Origin: Bradyrhizobium diazoefficiens
GTDB lineage: Bacteria; Pseudomonadota; Alphaproteobacteria; Rhizobiales; Xanthobacteraceae
DNA length: 64,000 nt
Reading direction: 5' to 3'
Assembly: GCF_016612535.1 (NCBI RefSeq)
Contig: NZ_JAENXS010000001.1
Coordinates: 3,187,501-3,251,500, forward strand
Shown: piece by piece, positions 44,012 to 51,449 of the stretch
Layout: every line of letters starts with the position of its first letter
Position numbering within the stretch: position 1 is the first letter of the stretch
Made by a program: the position numbers and the translations under genes
Notes under the pieces: model-generated
Seen by the model: the letters and a program-made list of their open reading frames with translations, nothing else
The model's database searches: none
Told to the model about the DNA's origin: nothing

Positions 44012-45070
44012 TCATGCTTGGGTGGCGGGCGTGAACTTGTCGAAATACATCCTGGCCGGGTCGATATCGGCCATTTGCAGGATCGGCAGTGCGGCATCGA
44101 TCATCGGCGGTGGACCGCAGCTATAGGCATCCGCTTCCTCGGTATTCTCCATGTCGAGCAGGTGGCGGCGCAGCACGTCGTGGATGAATCCGGTTTCGCC
44201 GTTCCACTCCGAATCCGCTTCGACATGTGACACGGCGGGAATGAACTTGAAGTCGGGCATCCGCGCTTCAAGGTCGGCGAAGACGTCGAGTGCAAACAGA
44301 TCCTGCGTTGTCCGGGCGCCGTAGAAGAAGCGAACCGGGCGCGTCTCGCCGCTTGCCGCCTGGTCGAGCAGGATCGACATCAACGGTGCCATGCCCGATC
44401 CGCTGCCGACCAGGATCATCGGCCCGTCGCGCTGCTCGCGACGGAAGCAAGAGCCATAAGGCCCCTTCACCGTGATCGGATCACCGATCTTCGCCTCGCC
44501 GACCACGGTCGAGAAGGCACCGCCGGGATGACGCTTGATGATGAACTCCAGGCGATCGGACTCACTCGGTGGATTGCCCATCGAATAGGAGCGCGTGATC
44601 TCCGCGCCATGGAGCGTCAGGTCCGCATACTGTCCGGCCCAGAACTTCATCGGCTCGTCTAGGTCGATCGCGATGCGAACGATATCGTGCGTCAGCCGCT
44701 CGACGCTCGCCAGCTTTCCGTTGAACGCCTTGACTGCGATCGAGCGCGACAGCAAGTCCTCGTCATAGTTGAGCAGCTCGACCTTGACGTCGCTATAGAC
44801 GAGCGTCCGGCACAGCAGGACCCGACCGCTTTCCTTCTCCGGGTCGGAGAGCGCGAAGGTCGAATATTTGAGCATGTCCACATCCCCTTCGTTGAGGATG
44901 CATTTGCACGCGGAGCACTGCCCTTCCTTGCAGCCGTGCGGCAGGGCGACGCCCTGGCGGAAGGCTGCGTCGAGGACGGTCTCACCTTCCTCCACTTCCA
45001 TCTCGACCCCTACCGGCTCGAGGCGCACCTTGTGCACCGCCGGCCTGCGCTGAGGCATTTCCTGTCCCAT
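44012..45070 (-). CDS. mimB: Monooxygenase reductase (2Fe-2S/FAD/NADH), MimB-like
   Basis: A 352-residue electron-transfer protein from the ATG at 45070 (GGAGA about 8 bases ahead). The N-terminal plant-type ferredoxin domain has HGCKEGQCSACKC and VLLC, giving four Cys. Then come the FAD motif ITRSYSMGNPPSE near residue 180 and the NAD-binding segment MILVGSGSGMAPLMSIL near 235, and a C-terminal YSCGPPPMIDAA. It transfers electrons from NADH to the diiron hydroxylase. It is the second gene of the operon, 75 bases after the alpha subunit. Confidence 0.94.
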   Translation of the reverse strand: MGQEMPQRRPAVHKVRLEPVGVEMEVEEGETVLDAAFRQGVALPHGCKEGQCSACKCILNEGDVDMLKYSTFALSDPEKESGRVLLCRTLVYSDVKVELLNYDEDLLSRSIAVKAFNGKLASVERLTHDIVRIAIDLDEPMKFWAGQYADLTLHGAEITRSYSMGNPPSESDRLEFIIKRHPGGAFSTVVGEAKIGDPITVKGPYGSCFRREQRDGPMILVGSGSGMAPLMSILLDQAASGETRPVRFFYGARTTQDLFALDVFADLEARMPDFKFIPAVSHVEADSEWNGETGFIHDVLRRHLLDMENTEEADAYSCGPPPMIDAALPILQMADIDPARMYFDKFTPATQA

Positions 45071-45145
45071 GATCATTCTCCGCGAGGCAGTCGCAGCGGA
45101 TGCCGGGGGAGGCGGCGACACCACCTCCCCGGCTGCCGGTGGAAG

Positions 45146-46810
45146 TCAGATCCGGCGGATCTTGAAACCCTTGCGATAGTCCTCGACATGTTTGGCCCGC
45201 GCCTCGGGCTTCAGTTCGCGCAACGCGAGCAGCGGGCTGCGGATGGTGTGGCCTCGGACATGGTCAAGCGTCCACATGTCCTTCTCCTCGAACGACATGT
45301 GCGGCTGAGCGATCAGCGTCTTGCCGTCAGGACGCACGAAGCCCATGTCAACGATGGCGTCGGCGAGATCCCAGCCGTCATAGACCTCTTCCCACTGGCG
45401 GCGGCCCGAGAAGCGGCCCATCGCCGGGGTCGGACGGCCCCGATATTCGGCGGCGAACGCTTCCTTGTGGGTCCAACGGTCGACCTCGCTGGCATAGGTG
45501 AACAGCTCGCCGTCCACCTCGTCGACGCAGAAGTCCTCGCGGACGACACATGGCACCAGGCTCGACCAGCAGCGATGCGGATAAACGTAGCCGGTGTCGG
45601 CGAAGGTGATGATCTCGCTGCCGGGTTTCGAGAGTTTCTCGTAATTCTCCCACCAGGCGCCGAACTCGTCGTACCAGCCCGGATACTTGGCCTCGAACCA
45701 TTCGAAGTCGCGCTCGGTCTGCGCCTCGATCCGCCAGAAAGTCGCCCACCAGCCGGCCGAGATGGACTGCGCGAACTTGTGGACATAGCCTTTCTTGACG
45801 ATCGAATCGAACGCCTCATGGACGTCGTCGTGGTGGATCTTGATGCCGTATTTTTCGAGCGGCAGCATGTAAGTGCGATAATAGTCCTCGAATATCCAGC
45901 GGTGCCACAGCTCCGCGTAGCTCTCCTTATTCTTGTCACGATTCTTGGTGCCATATTCGATGATCGTACCGATGATCGCGTCAACGATCATGTGGTTCTG
46001 CCAGAAGCAATAACGAATATCGCGTTCCAACAGCAGATGATTATCTGGCTCCTTCAATACCGACATCAGCATCGAATGGCCGTTGCCGATATGGCGGCTT
46101 TCGTCGCTCTGGACCGAGAGGAACACGGTCGGCAACGCGTAGTCGCCGTTGCGTGCGGCCTCCGACGGCATCGCCACAAACAGCGTGTTGGTGAACGCCG
46201 TCTCGGCGGCGACTTGGAGATAGATATTCGATGCGGTGATCGCATCACCGGTCAGGAAGGCCTCGCCAAACTGCCGCCCGATCGTCGTCGCAGCGCATTT
46301 GCCGAACGCCTTCTCAGTGATGTCGAACCCGGCCGGATCGATATAATTCTCCATGTACCATTTCTTGAGGTTCATCTGGATGGTCGAGTGCCGGAACTCG
46401 TCCACCATCTGCATCGTGAAGCCGGTGCGCAGATGGTCGCCGGGGGCGAGCTGCCCGAGCGGCGCCATTGATCGCGCGGCCGAGATCTCCGGGAATGGGA
46501 TGATCGCCAGGAACAGCTTCATCCATTCAATCCAGCGCGGCTCGACGTTGCGGAACATGTCGCCGCGCAAGGCTGCGTCGAGCGCGCCATAGACGCGATT
46601 GTCCTTCTCTTCCTGCATGGGGAAATAGGAACGCAGCACCTGCTTCATCGGGTCGCGCGGCGGCTTGCTGATCTTGTAGTCGGTCGGGATCGCCATCGCG
46701 TCCTGCACATAGGACGGGGTCCAGCCCAGATCCGCGATGAGGCGCGTCGCCTCCCCGATACTGATGCCCTTCTGGCTTGTGATCTTGTTGAGTGTGAGTG
46801 CCTCAGTCAT
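45146..46810 (-). CDS. mimA: Soluble diiron monooxygenase alpha subunit, MimA-like
   Basis: A 554-residue hydroxylase large subunit from the ATG at 46810 (AAGGAGATGAGCG ahead). The two ExxH iron-binding helices are MVDEFRHSTIQMN (about residue 140) and VQSDESRHIGNG (about 240), with supporting Glu in PFPEISAARS and ETAFTNTLFVAMP. The sequence follows the binuclear iron monooxygenases MimA and PrmA, which hydroxylate propane, acetone, phenol or methylketones at subterminal positions. It leads a leftward operon with its reductase, beta subunit, coupling protein and chaperonin, behind a sigma-54 promoter. The substrate range must be inferred. Confidence 0.93.
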   Translation of the reverse strand: MTEALTLNKITSQKGISIGEATRLIADLGWTPSYVQDAMAIPTDYKISKPPRDPMKQVLRSYFPMQEEKDNRVYGALDAALRGDMFRNVEPRWIEWMKLFLAIIPFPEISAARSMAPLGQLAPGDHLRTGFTMQMVDEFRHSTIQMNLKKWYMENYIDPAGFDITEKAFGKCAATTIGRQFGEAFLTGDAITASNIYLQVAAETAFTNTLFVAMPSEAARNGDYALPTVFLSVQSDESRHIGNGHSMLMSVLKEPDNHLLLERDIRYCFWQNHMIVDAIIGTIIEYGTKNRDKNKESYAELWHRWIFEDYYRTYMLPLEKYGIKIHHDDVHEAFDSIVKKGYVHKFAQSISAGWWATFWRIEAQTERDFEWFEAKYPGWYDEFGAWWENYEKLSKPGSEIITFADTGYVYPHRCWSSLVPCVVREDFCVDEVDGELFTYASEVDRWTHKEAFAAEYRGRPTPAMGRFSGRRQWEEVYDGWDLADAIVDMGFVRPDGKTLIAQPHMSFEEKDMWTLDHVRGHTIRSPLLALRELKPEARAKHVEDYRKGFKIRRI

Positions 46811-46906
46811 CGCTCATCTCCTTTCCCTGGCGCGGCGGGGCGTTTTGCGGTTTGGCTGTGACGACATGGCCCGATCATCAGGCACGGCCACCGCTCGAGT
46901 CCGCTC

Positions 46907-46923
46907 AGCAACATACGTGCCAA
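46907..46923 (-). promoter_or_regulatory. Sigma-54 promoter of the monooxygenase operon
   Basis: On the minus strand TTGGCACGTATGTTGCT is a perfect TGGCAC-N5-TTGCT match with correct spacing. The predicted start is near 46895, about 85 bases ahead of the alpha-subunit ATG. Mycobacterial and proteobacterial mim operons depend on a MimR-type enhancer-binding activator; none is encoded in this window. Confidence 0.85.
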
Positions 46924-47302
46924 GGGGAGAAGTGCTGGATTTCTTGGAATAGGCGGGGCGGGGCGCGTCATCGATGCGACACGGCGCGCAACGCTATTGT
47001 CCCGTCGGTGACGCAGATCTGTTCCGTCGACGCGCGATGCGGGTCCGCCGATCGTCTTCGGCTCTGCACAGAAACGACCTGTTTCCGTCACCCAAGCGCC
47101 TCACCTTCCTGCCTGGCACCAAGCATGGCATTTGCCATCGCTTCACCTCCTCCCATCAGCTCATGCCAGCCTGTATCCCAAGCAAACCGCGCGATGACGA
47201 GGTGGAGGCCTCATGTCGGTTACGGTGGTTTTGGGAAATTGACGAAGCATGAGGTGAACTAAAATCGACATCGAGATGGAAATCTCGCGCCAGTCGGGAG
47301 CC
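46924..47302. promoter_or_regulatory. Upstream region of the monooxygenase promoter
   Basis: About 380 bases with no full gene. A motif TGTYCCGTC recurs at about 47000, 47021 and (with an extra T) 47081, 100-190 bases upstream of the sigma-54 promoter, where activator sites are expected. A very short frame with a strong ribosome site is listed separately. Confidence 0.4.
47088..47138 (-). CDS. Possible 16-residue leader peptide or gene remnant
   Basis: ATG 47138 follows the near-ideal ribosome site GGGAGGAGGTGAAGCG. The frame gives MANAMLGARQEGEALG and stops. It lies on the same strand as the monooxygenase operon but upstream of its promoter. It may be a leader, a precursor peptide or the cut-off start of a lost gene. 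Nothing confirms translation. Confidence 0.25.
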   Translation of the reverse strand: MANAMLGARQEGEALG

Positions 47303-47571
47303 GCGGCGCGAACATCTCATTTGAAATTGCAATTTGCTTTCCTTGAGCAATCGCCATCGCGCGATCCGAAATCCAGAACCTGGCCCGCCTTACTCAGTAA
47401 CGACAGGCTTTGATGGAGGCGTTTTGGATGCTTGAGGCGCAAGGATATATCGCAATTTCGGTCATCTATGTGGTCGTCGCCTGGGTACATTGGCGGTTTT
47501 CGAACAAAGCGCACGTTGCGACCGGCCAATCGACGGCAAACGAATCGAATGAGCAAGGCGGCAAAGAATGA
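47303..47571 (+). repeat. Inverted repeat, copy B (269 bp), flanking the monooxygenase cluster
   Basis: This matches 38648-38915 in reverse complement with about one single-base gap. The shared part begins at GCGGCRCGAACATCTCATTT, includes the palindrome AAATTGCAATTT (47324-47335) and continues to the stop of the small membrane-peptide gene. The leader is at least as conserved as the coding part. Confidence 0.9.
47428..47571 (+). CDS. Small single-pass membrane peptide, copy B (47 residues)
   Basis: ATG 47428 lies 8 bases after GGAGG; an upstream in-frame ATG at 47413 is part of the ribosome-site context. The product is MLEAQGYIAISVIYVVVAWV then HWRFSNKAHVATGQSTANES and a short polar end. 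One membrane helix is predicted at about residues 6-21, with a hydrophilic C-terminal tail. The stop overlaps the next ATG (ATGA), so it is translationally coupled to a 30-residue membrane peptide. It is present in a second inverted copy at 38648. No family is recognised; it could be a small subunit or a regulator of a membrane complex. Confidence 0.65.
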   Translation: MLEAQGYIAISVIYVVVAWVHWRFSNKAHVATGQSTANESNEQGGKE

Positions 47572-47660
47572 ATAAGGAGAGCCTGATCATTTGCGCGAGT
47601 TACGCTGCCATCGCACTGATCTACTTTGCCATGGCGATTGCTCACGCGCTGGGCATTTAG
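47568..47660 (+). CDS. Small membrane peptide (30 residues), coupled to copy B
   Basis: The frame overlaps the previous stop by 4 bases (ATGA). It encodes MNKESLIICASYAAIALIYF followed by AMAIAHALGI, a single membrane helix almost from end to end. A 13-bp stem terminator follows 3 bases later. The coupling, the terminator and the membrane character support a real two-peptide operon. It resembles in size the tiny accessory subunits of terminal oxidases or transporters, but no homology can be claimed. Confidence 0.6.
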   Translation: MNKESLIICASYAAIALIYFAMAIAHALGI

Positions 47661-47662
47661 AA

Positions 47663-47696
47663 GAAGCCGGCGAGTGAGGGTGCACTCGCCGGCTTC
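47663..47696 (+). terminator. Strong hairpin terminator after the two-peptide operon
   Basis: GAAGCCGGCGAGT (47663-47675) and ACTCGCCGGCTTC (47684-47696) form a perfect 13-bp stem with an 8-base loop. The T-run is poor. It may also terminate the convergent minus-strand gene ending at 47708. Confidence 0.72.
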
Positions 47697-47707
47697 ATTG
47701 CTGCCTC

Positions 47708-48469
47708 TCAGGGCTCGATTTTGTCCGTATTGGCTGGTAATGGCGCGCACCGAACACTCTTCATATAACCGAGCTTCTCAAGGTCGATGGACGAGTTAAC
47801 GTCGCGACTCAATCTTGGCATCTCGATGACCTTCGATGTGGATGGCGTTGCATGAGCCAAAGACAATGTCCGATCCTTCATTCCGGAGGTCTGAGTCTCT
47901 TCGAGGGGCGGCGGGGAGAACATGACATGTCCTTCCCGATTGGCGAAGGAAGGCCGCGCAGTCTTGATCTGTAAGGCGATTTCGGAAATCTCATTTTGCC
48001 TGTTCTTTAGCTCTGCTATGACTTCCTTTTGCTGCTTCACAAACGAGGCGACGACATTCGCGAGTGATTCCGAGCGCTCTGCTCTAAGGGACTGATTGAT
48101 CCAGTGCATCTCGGCAACTTCAGCTCGCAACTCCAGCGAGAATTCGATCATCGTTGTCGTGCTTACAACCAGAGCGACGCCAGCAATTCCAAACCCTAGA
48201 CGCAGGCACCATCGCGTCGTGAATAAGCGCGCAATCGAGTTTGCAGCAGCGCCGAATCGCCCACCTGGATGGAGTTCTCCCCGAGGCTTCGGATCGCCCT
48301 GAGACTTTGCTGTCAGCTCGCGCAGTGCCGGCGGCATTTCGGGGCGCAGTCCCGCTGCTCGCAGTTCCTCCCGAATGACGGCGTCCGGATAATCGAGAAC
48401 ATCCGTGTGATCTTCCGGCGGGTTCGCGTCGAGGCGAGCCAAGATCATTTCGATAAGCGATTTACCCAT
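47708..48469 (-). CDS. Single-pass membrane protein, putative anti-sigma partner
   Basis: A 253-residue protein with a cytoplasmic N-terminal part (about 95 residues, starting MGKSLIEMILARLDANPPED), one membrane helix (LGFGIAGVALVVSTTTMIEF, about 92-111) and a periplasmic part with a coiled-coil-like segment (ASFVKQQKEVIAELKNRQNE, about 142-161). It starts 2 bases after the sigma-factor-like gene, so the two form an operon. This is the arrangement of an ECF sigma factor with a membrane anti-sigma factor. No ZAS-type His/Cys motif is seen, so the assignment rests on context and topology. Confidence 0.6.
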   Translation of the reverse strand: MGKSLIEMILARLDANPPEDHTDVLDYPDAVIREELRAAGLRPEMPPALRELTAKSQGDPKPRGELHPGGRFGAAANSIARLFTTRWCLRLGFGIAGVALVVSTTTMIEFSLELRAEVAEMHWINQSLRAERSESLANVVASFVKQQKEVIAELKNRQNEISEIALQIKTARPSFANREGHVMFSPPPLEETQTSGMKDRTLSLAHATPSTSKVIEMPRLSRDVNSSIDLEKLGYMKSVRCAPLPANTDKIEP

Positions 48470-48471
48470 AT

Positions 48472-49032
48472 TTATTCCTCCAGATCAGCAATCTTGGCGC
48501 CAGACGGCGGCTTACGCACGAGGCGCAAGTCGTTGCGTCCAAGCTCCAGAATGATGCGGCGCAAATTCTTCTTGAGCGCGTCCACTTTTTGAGGAGAAAC
48601 ACTCATGGCCTCGGCTATTTCACGCGAGGTTCTGAGGCCTGCGAGCATATGCATCGCCACCTGGTTGGCCCCTGGGTCCTGTTGTTCGATGAGTCGTGAA
48701 AGACTCGCGATCGACAGCGCGTCGTCTTGAGTGGGACGCGCGGGGAAGCGGATCACCGCTTCATCATCGAAATCGAACAACCTTGCACCTGGTGACCTCA
48801 TCTGATCGCTGCGAATGCTTCGCATGATGCCGACGAGATAGACGAAGAGCTCGTATTTCTTTAAATCAACCGTCCTGGTTGTGAAGCTCCGCGTAATCGC
48901 TTCTTGCGCAAGTTGCTCGGCTTCGTGCCGCCTGTTCGCTCGGCCGGCACTCATCCGAAAGGCGACAGCGAGGACTCTTGGATAGAGGTCGTCCCAATCG
49001 ATGTCGTCCACCCAGTCCGGTCGTTTTTGCAT
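48472..49032 (-). CDS. ECF-type RNA polymerase sigma factor
   Basis: A 186-residue protein with a sigma region 2-like N-terminus (DWDDLYPRVLAVAFRMSAGR, about residue 12, then AEQLAQEAITRSFTTRT) and a region 4-like HTH (HMLAGLRTSREIAEAMSVSP then QKVDALKKNLRRIILEL, about 135-170). The separation and length fit an ECF sigma factor, although region 2 is divergent. It is transcribed with the downstream membrane protein, its probable anti-sigma factor. The regulon is unknown. Confidence 0.72.
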   Translation of the reverse strand: MQKRPDWVDDIDWDDLYPRVLAVAFRMSAGRANRRHEAEQLAQEAITRSFTTRTVDLKKYELFVYLVGIMRSIRSDQMRSPGARLFDFDDEAVIRFPARPTQDDALSIASLSRLIEQQDPGANQVAMHMLAGLRTSREIAEAMSVSPQKVDALKKNLRRIILELGRNDLRLVRKPPSGAKIADLEE

Positions 49033-49205
49033 TCGTCACCGCCTTGATCGAGGCATTCTAATGCCCGCCGCCCATCGGGTTGGCGTACAGCTGAATCTCA
49101 TTCGGGTAGGCGAGCCTGCGGCACGTTTTCATCGCCACCAGACCAAATAACTTCTGACAACATAAAAATCTTTGCAAAAATAGCGGCCTGTTCTTTTGGC
49201 AAGAG

Positions 49206-49335
49206 GCTTGCGGCGCAACGTGGCGGCGATCCGCGAGCTCGGCTTCAACGTGTTCAGCCATGGGCTCTTCACGAAGGGTACCGTCTAGGAGACGCTCGGG
49301 ACGATCAATCAGCCGGTCGTCTGCTTGCGGCATTG
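49206..49335 (+). pseudogene. RraA-family aldolase fragment with internal stop
   Basis: The frame NVAAIRELGFNVFSHGLFTK then GTV, TAG, ETLGTINQPVVC matches the central part of RraA-fold aldolases. An amber codon interrupts it at about 49287, and both ends are missing. A C-terminal fragment of the same family lies at 39890-40171, 9 kb away. Confidence 0.68.
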
Positions 49336-49337
49336 TG

Positions 49338-49519
49338 TCACTTGTCGGCGGCAACGAATTTGACGGTGTCGCCGGGTTCGATTTCACCAGCGTCGGCTCG
49401 AACACCATTTTGCCGCCATCTGAACCTTTGTTCAGCATCTTGACCACGATTTCGGCCGCAGCAGCGAAGCTCGTCACGGTCAAGCATCGCTGCGGTATCC
49501 GAAGCAGCGCCTTGCGCAT
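49338..49519 (-). pseudogene. Pseudoazurin remnant
   Basis: ATG 49519 (AGGAG ahead) gives MRKALLRIPQRCLTVTSFAA, then AAEIVVKMLNKGSDGGKMVF and EPTLVK. A frameshift follows, after which PGDTVKFVAADK continues the pseudoazurin N-terminus before a stop. The copper-binding C-terminal half is gone. Intact pseudoazurin passes electrons to denitrification enzymes. Confidence 0.78.
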
Positions 49520-49708
49520 TGTGATCTCCTGTCGTCTCGCGTCGACGGACTTCGACGATATCCAGGATGTCAGCGTGACCGAGGAGCACGGATGGTAGGG
49601 AGCTAACCAACGCGAGTCGTGGCCGGGATAAATTCGCGCCGCGCCCTTGAAACGTTTTCCGGCCTTCTTAGTTTTTCGGCGTCGCCGCCGCGGCGATCGG
49701 GATGCTCT

Positions 49709-49789
49709 TAGGGTCCCGCGAAATGAGTCGGGCGCCGGACGATGTCCGGAGCCTGCTCGTACCCATCTTGCTCCAAGGAGGATTTGGCT
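49709..49789 (+). ncRNA. ROSE-type RNA thermometer
   Basis: The leader of the small heat-shock gene has a stable stem CCGGAC-GAT-GTCCGG (49735-49749). It ends with the ROSE hallmark: a TTGCT block (49768-49772) folding against the ribosome site in CTCCAAGGAGGA. The stretch GCCTGCTCGTACCCATCTTG is typical of Bradyrhizobium ROSE elements. Melting at heat-shock temperature would free the ribosome site. Confidence 0.85.
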
Positions 49790-50242
49790 ATGAGGTATGA
49801 TTGGACTCCCCTCGGGAGGTCCGCCATCGGCTTCGACCGTCTTTTCGACGTTCTCGACGAGGTCCAGCGGACCGCCGAAGAGAGCTATCCCCCTTACAAC
49901 ATCGAACGTCTCGACGAGAACCGCTTCCAGATCTCGGTGGCCCTCGCCGGATTCACGCCGGACGAGGTCTCGCTGACGGTCGAGCAGAACGTCCTGACAC
50001 TCGAGGGCCGCAAGAGCGAGAAGGAAGAGAAGATCTACCTGCATCGCGGCATCTCGGCACGCAATGTCAAGCGCCAGTTCACGCTCGCCGAGCATGTCGA
50101 GGTCAAGGGCGCCCGCTTCGAGAACGGTCTGCTCGTCATTGACCTGCAGAGGGAGATCCCCGAGGCGATGAAGCCGCGCCGCATTGCGATCAGCGACGTC
50201 GCTCCGAGCAACGTCACACAGGTCGAATCCCGGGTCGCCTGA
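49790..50242 (+). CDS. Small heat-shock protein, Hsp20/alpha-crystallin family
   Basis: A 150-residue chaperone from the ATG at 49790 (AAGGAGG ahead); the frame upstream to 49742 lies inside the thermometer. The N-terminus MRYDWTPLGRSAIGFDRLFD is the rhizobial class A HspA type. The alpha-crystallin domain has NIERLDENRFQISVALAGF, LTVEQNVLTLEGRKSEKEEK and the ARFENGLLVIDLQREIPE strand. It holds unfolding proteins during heat stress. Its translation is probably controlled by the RNA thermometer just upstream. Confidence 0.95.
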   Translation: MRYDWTPLGRSAIGFDRLFDVLDEVQRTAEESYPPYNIERLDENRFQISVALAGFTPDEVSLTVEQNVLTLEGRKSEKEEKIYLHRGISARNVKRQFTLAEHVEVKGARFENGLLVIDLQREIPEAMKPRRIAISDVAPSNVTQVESRVA

Positions 50243-50371
50243 TCCGTCCCGAACATCTGAAACATCTCGCCGCGCGGGCCCCCGCGGCGGATGCGGTAAC
50301 TCGTCCTGGCTCAGGAGGCGACCACGCGGCCTGCGACCGCTCCCGACGACAACATTGTCGATTTCTGCTGT

Positions 50372-50716
50372 TTGCTTCATCGCGGCGTCGCGTTCGAGCC
50401 CCCGCGGGATCTCGTCTCACACCCGGGCCTCAGCATTTGCCGAGAAGCGGGCATCCTGGCTTCATGGGCATCGGATGCGACCGCGATCGCGTCGTGCCCG
50501 CCGCTCATTGCTCCCGAAGGGCTCAAGGCGCCAGCGGCCATCGACGAGATCCTGGAAGCGCTCTGCGCGCTGGACGGCGGCCCGCGGCAATTGCATGCCG
50601 GCGTCGCGATCACTGGCCCGCGTTCGGCTGCCTTGTTCTATGACCTCTCGAAGCTGACGTCCGATCCTCGCCAGCAAGACCCCGCCAGTGACATCTATCG
50701 GCATCGCGCGGGATAA
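50372..50716 (+). CDS. Hypothetical protein, coding status doubtful
   Basis: A 114-codon frame (LHRGVAFEPPRDLVSHPGLS then LKAPAAIDEILEALCALDGG and HAGVAITGPRSAALFYDLSK) has plausible amino-acid composition and continues open upstream to about 50320. No ribosome site or domain is recognisable. It could be the end of a decayed gene. Confidence 0.3.
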   Translation: MLHRGVAFEPPRDLVSHPGLSICREAGILASWASDATAIASCPPLIAPEGLKAPAAIDEILEALCALDGGPRQLHAGVAITGPRSAALFYDLSKLTSDPRQQDPASDIYRHRAG

Positions 50717-50784
50717 TGATCGACCCACCTCGCAGGCGCCCCGATCAGACATTCCCGCCCGCCGAAGCCAGGCGGATATTGCGG

Positions 50785-51035
50785 CGGCTCGGACGTCCAC
50801 GACACCTCCAACCATGCAAGCTGGCTCAACACGATTGAGATCGAGAGGGAGCGTATTGCGGGGAAAACGCCTCTATCGCTGGATCGATGATCTAACCCAT
50901 CGCGCCGCGAGATCACCGCTTGGAAACGGCAGAGGGATGCCGGGAGCTGCCGCATCAAATGGACTTCGCTGCGGACAAGGCCCGCGCCAAAATCGGTCGA
51001 AGCGATCCCGACCCTTCCAAAGAGTCATGGTCACT
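50785..51035 (+). pseudogene. IS630-family transposase remnant
   Basis: Segments VHDTSNHASWLNTIEIE, REITAWKRQRDAGSCRIKW and, in another frame, DKARAKIGRSDPDPSKES match the C-terminal part of an IS630-type transposase (SWLNxxEIE; AWxxxRNxxxxxIxWxF; ARxKxxxxYP). Several frameshifts and a stop separate them. No inverted repeats can be identified. Confidence 0.72.
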
Positions 51036-51449
51036 GTGCAGAGGGCACGGGTGCGGTCGGAGGCAGGTAGCGGCGCCCCGAGCTGCCCATGTCCGAAAGC
51101 AAACGCACGGCTTGTCCGAAGCTCGCCAAGCTGACGCGAACGCGACATTGCGCACGACAAGCCAGAGGCAATGAAGGCGCGCTTTGGCGCTGGCCTGGAT
51201 CCTGCAGTCGCGAAGGCTGCGTGTGTAAGGCGGCGTAACAGCATCAGCAACGCAACGGTTTGGGACTGCGATCGACCCGCTGCCCGTCGCAGGCGGTGAG
51301 CTTCGACGCATCTCCATCTCGGTGTGTCGCTGATGCATGCGCTATGACGACACGCTTGAAGCAGTTGTCGTACTCGGTCCACCGAAGGACGGGTGCAAAT
51401 GTCTGTGTGTCATCAGCCTTCGTTCGATGATGACGCACATTGTGAGGTG
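51036..51449. other. Intergenic region upstream of the outer-membrane protein
   Basis: About 410 bases with no gene I can support. It presumably holds the promoter of the outer-membrane protein at 51450, but no clear consensus is visible. Confidence 0.4.

Noticed and set aside
44687..46471. 594-codon plus-strand frame over the monooxygenase reductase and alpha-subunit genes
   Set aside because: Antisense to two well-supported genes and without any domain.
49058..50380. 440-codon minus-strand frame across Hsp20 and the pseudoazurin remnant
   Set aside because: It is antisense to Hsp20. Only its pseudoazurin-like part (from 49519) is meaningful, and that is frameshifted, so it is listed as a pseudogene.
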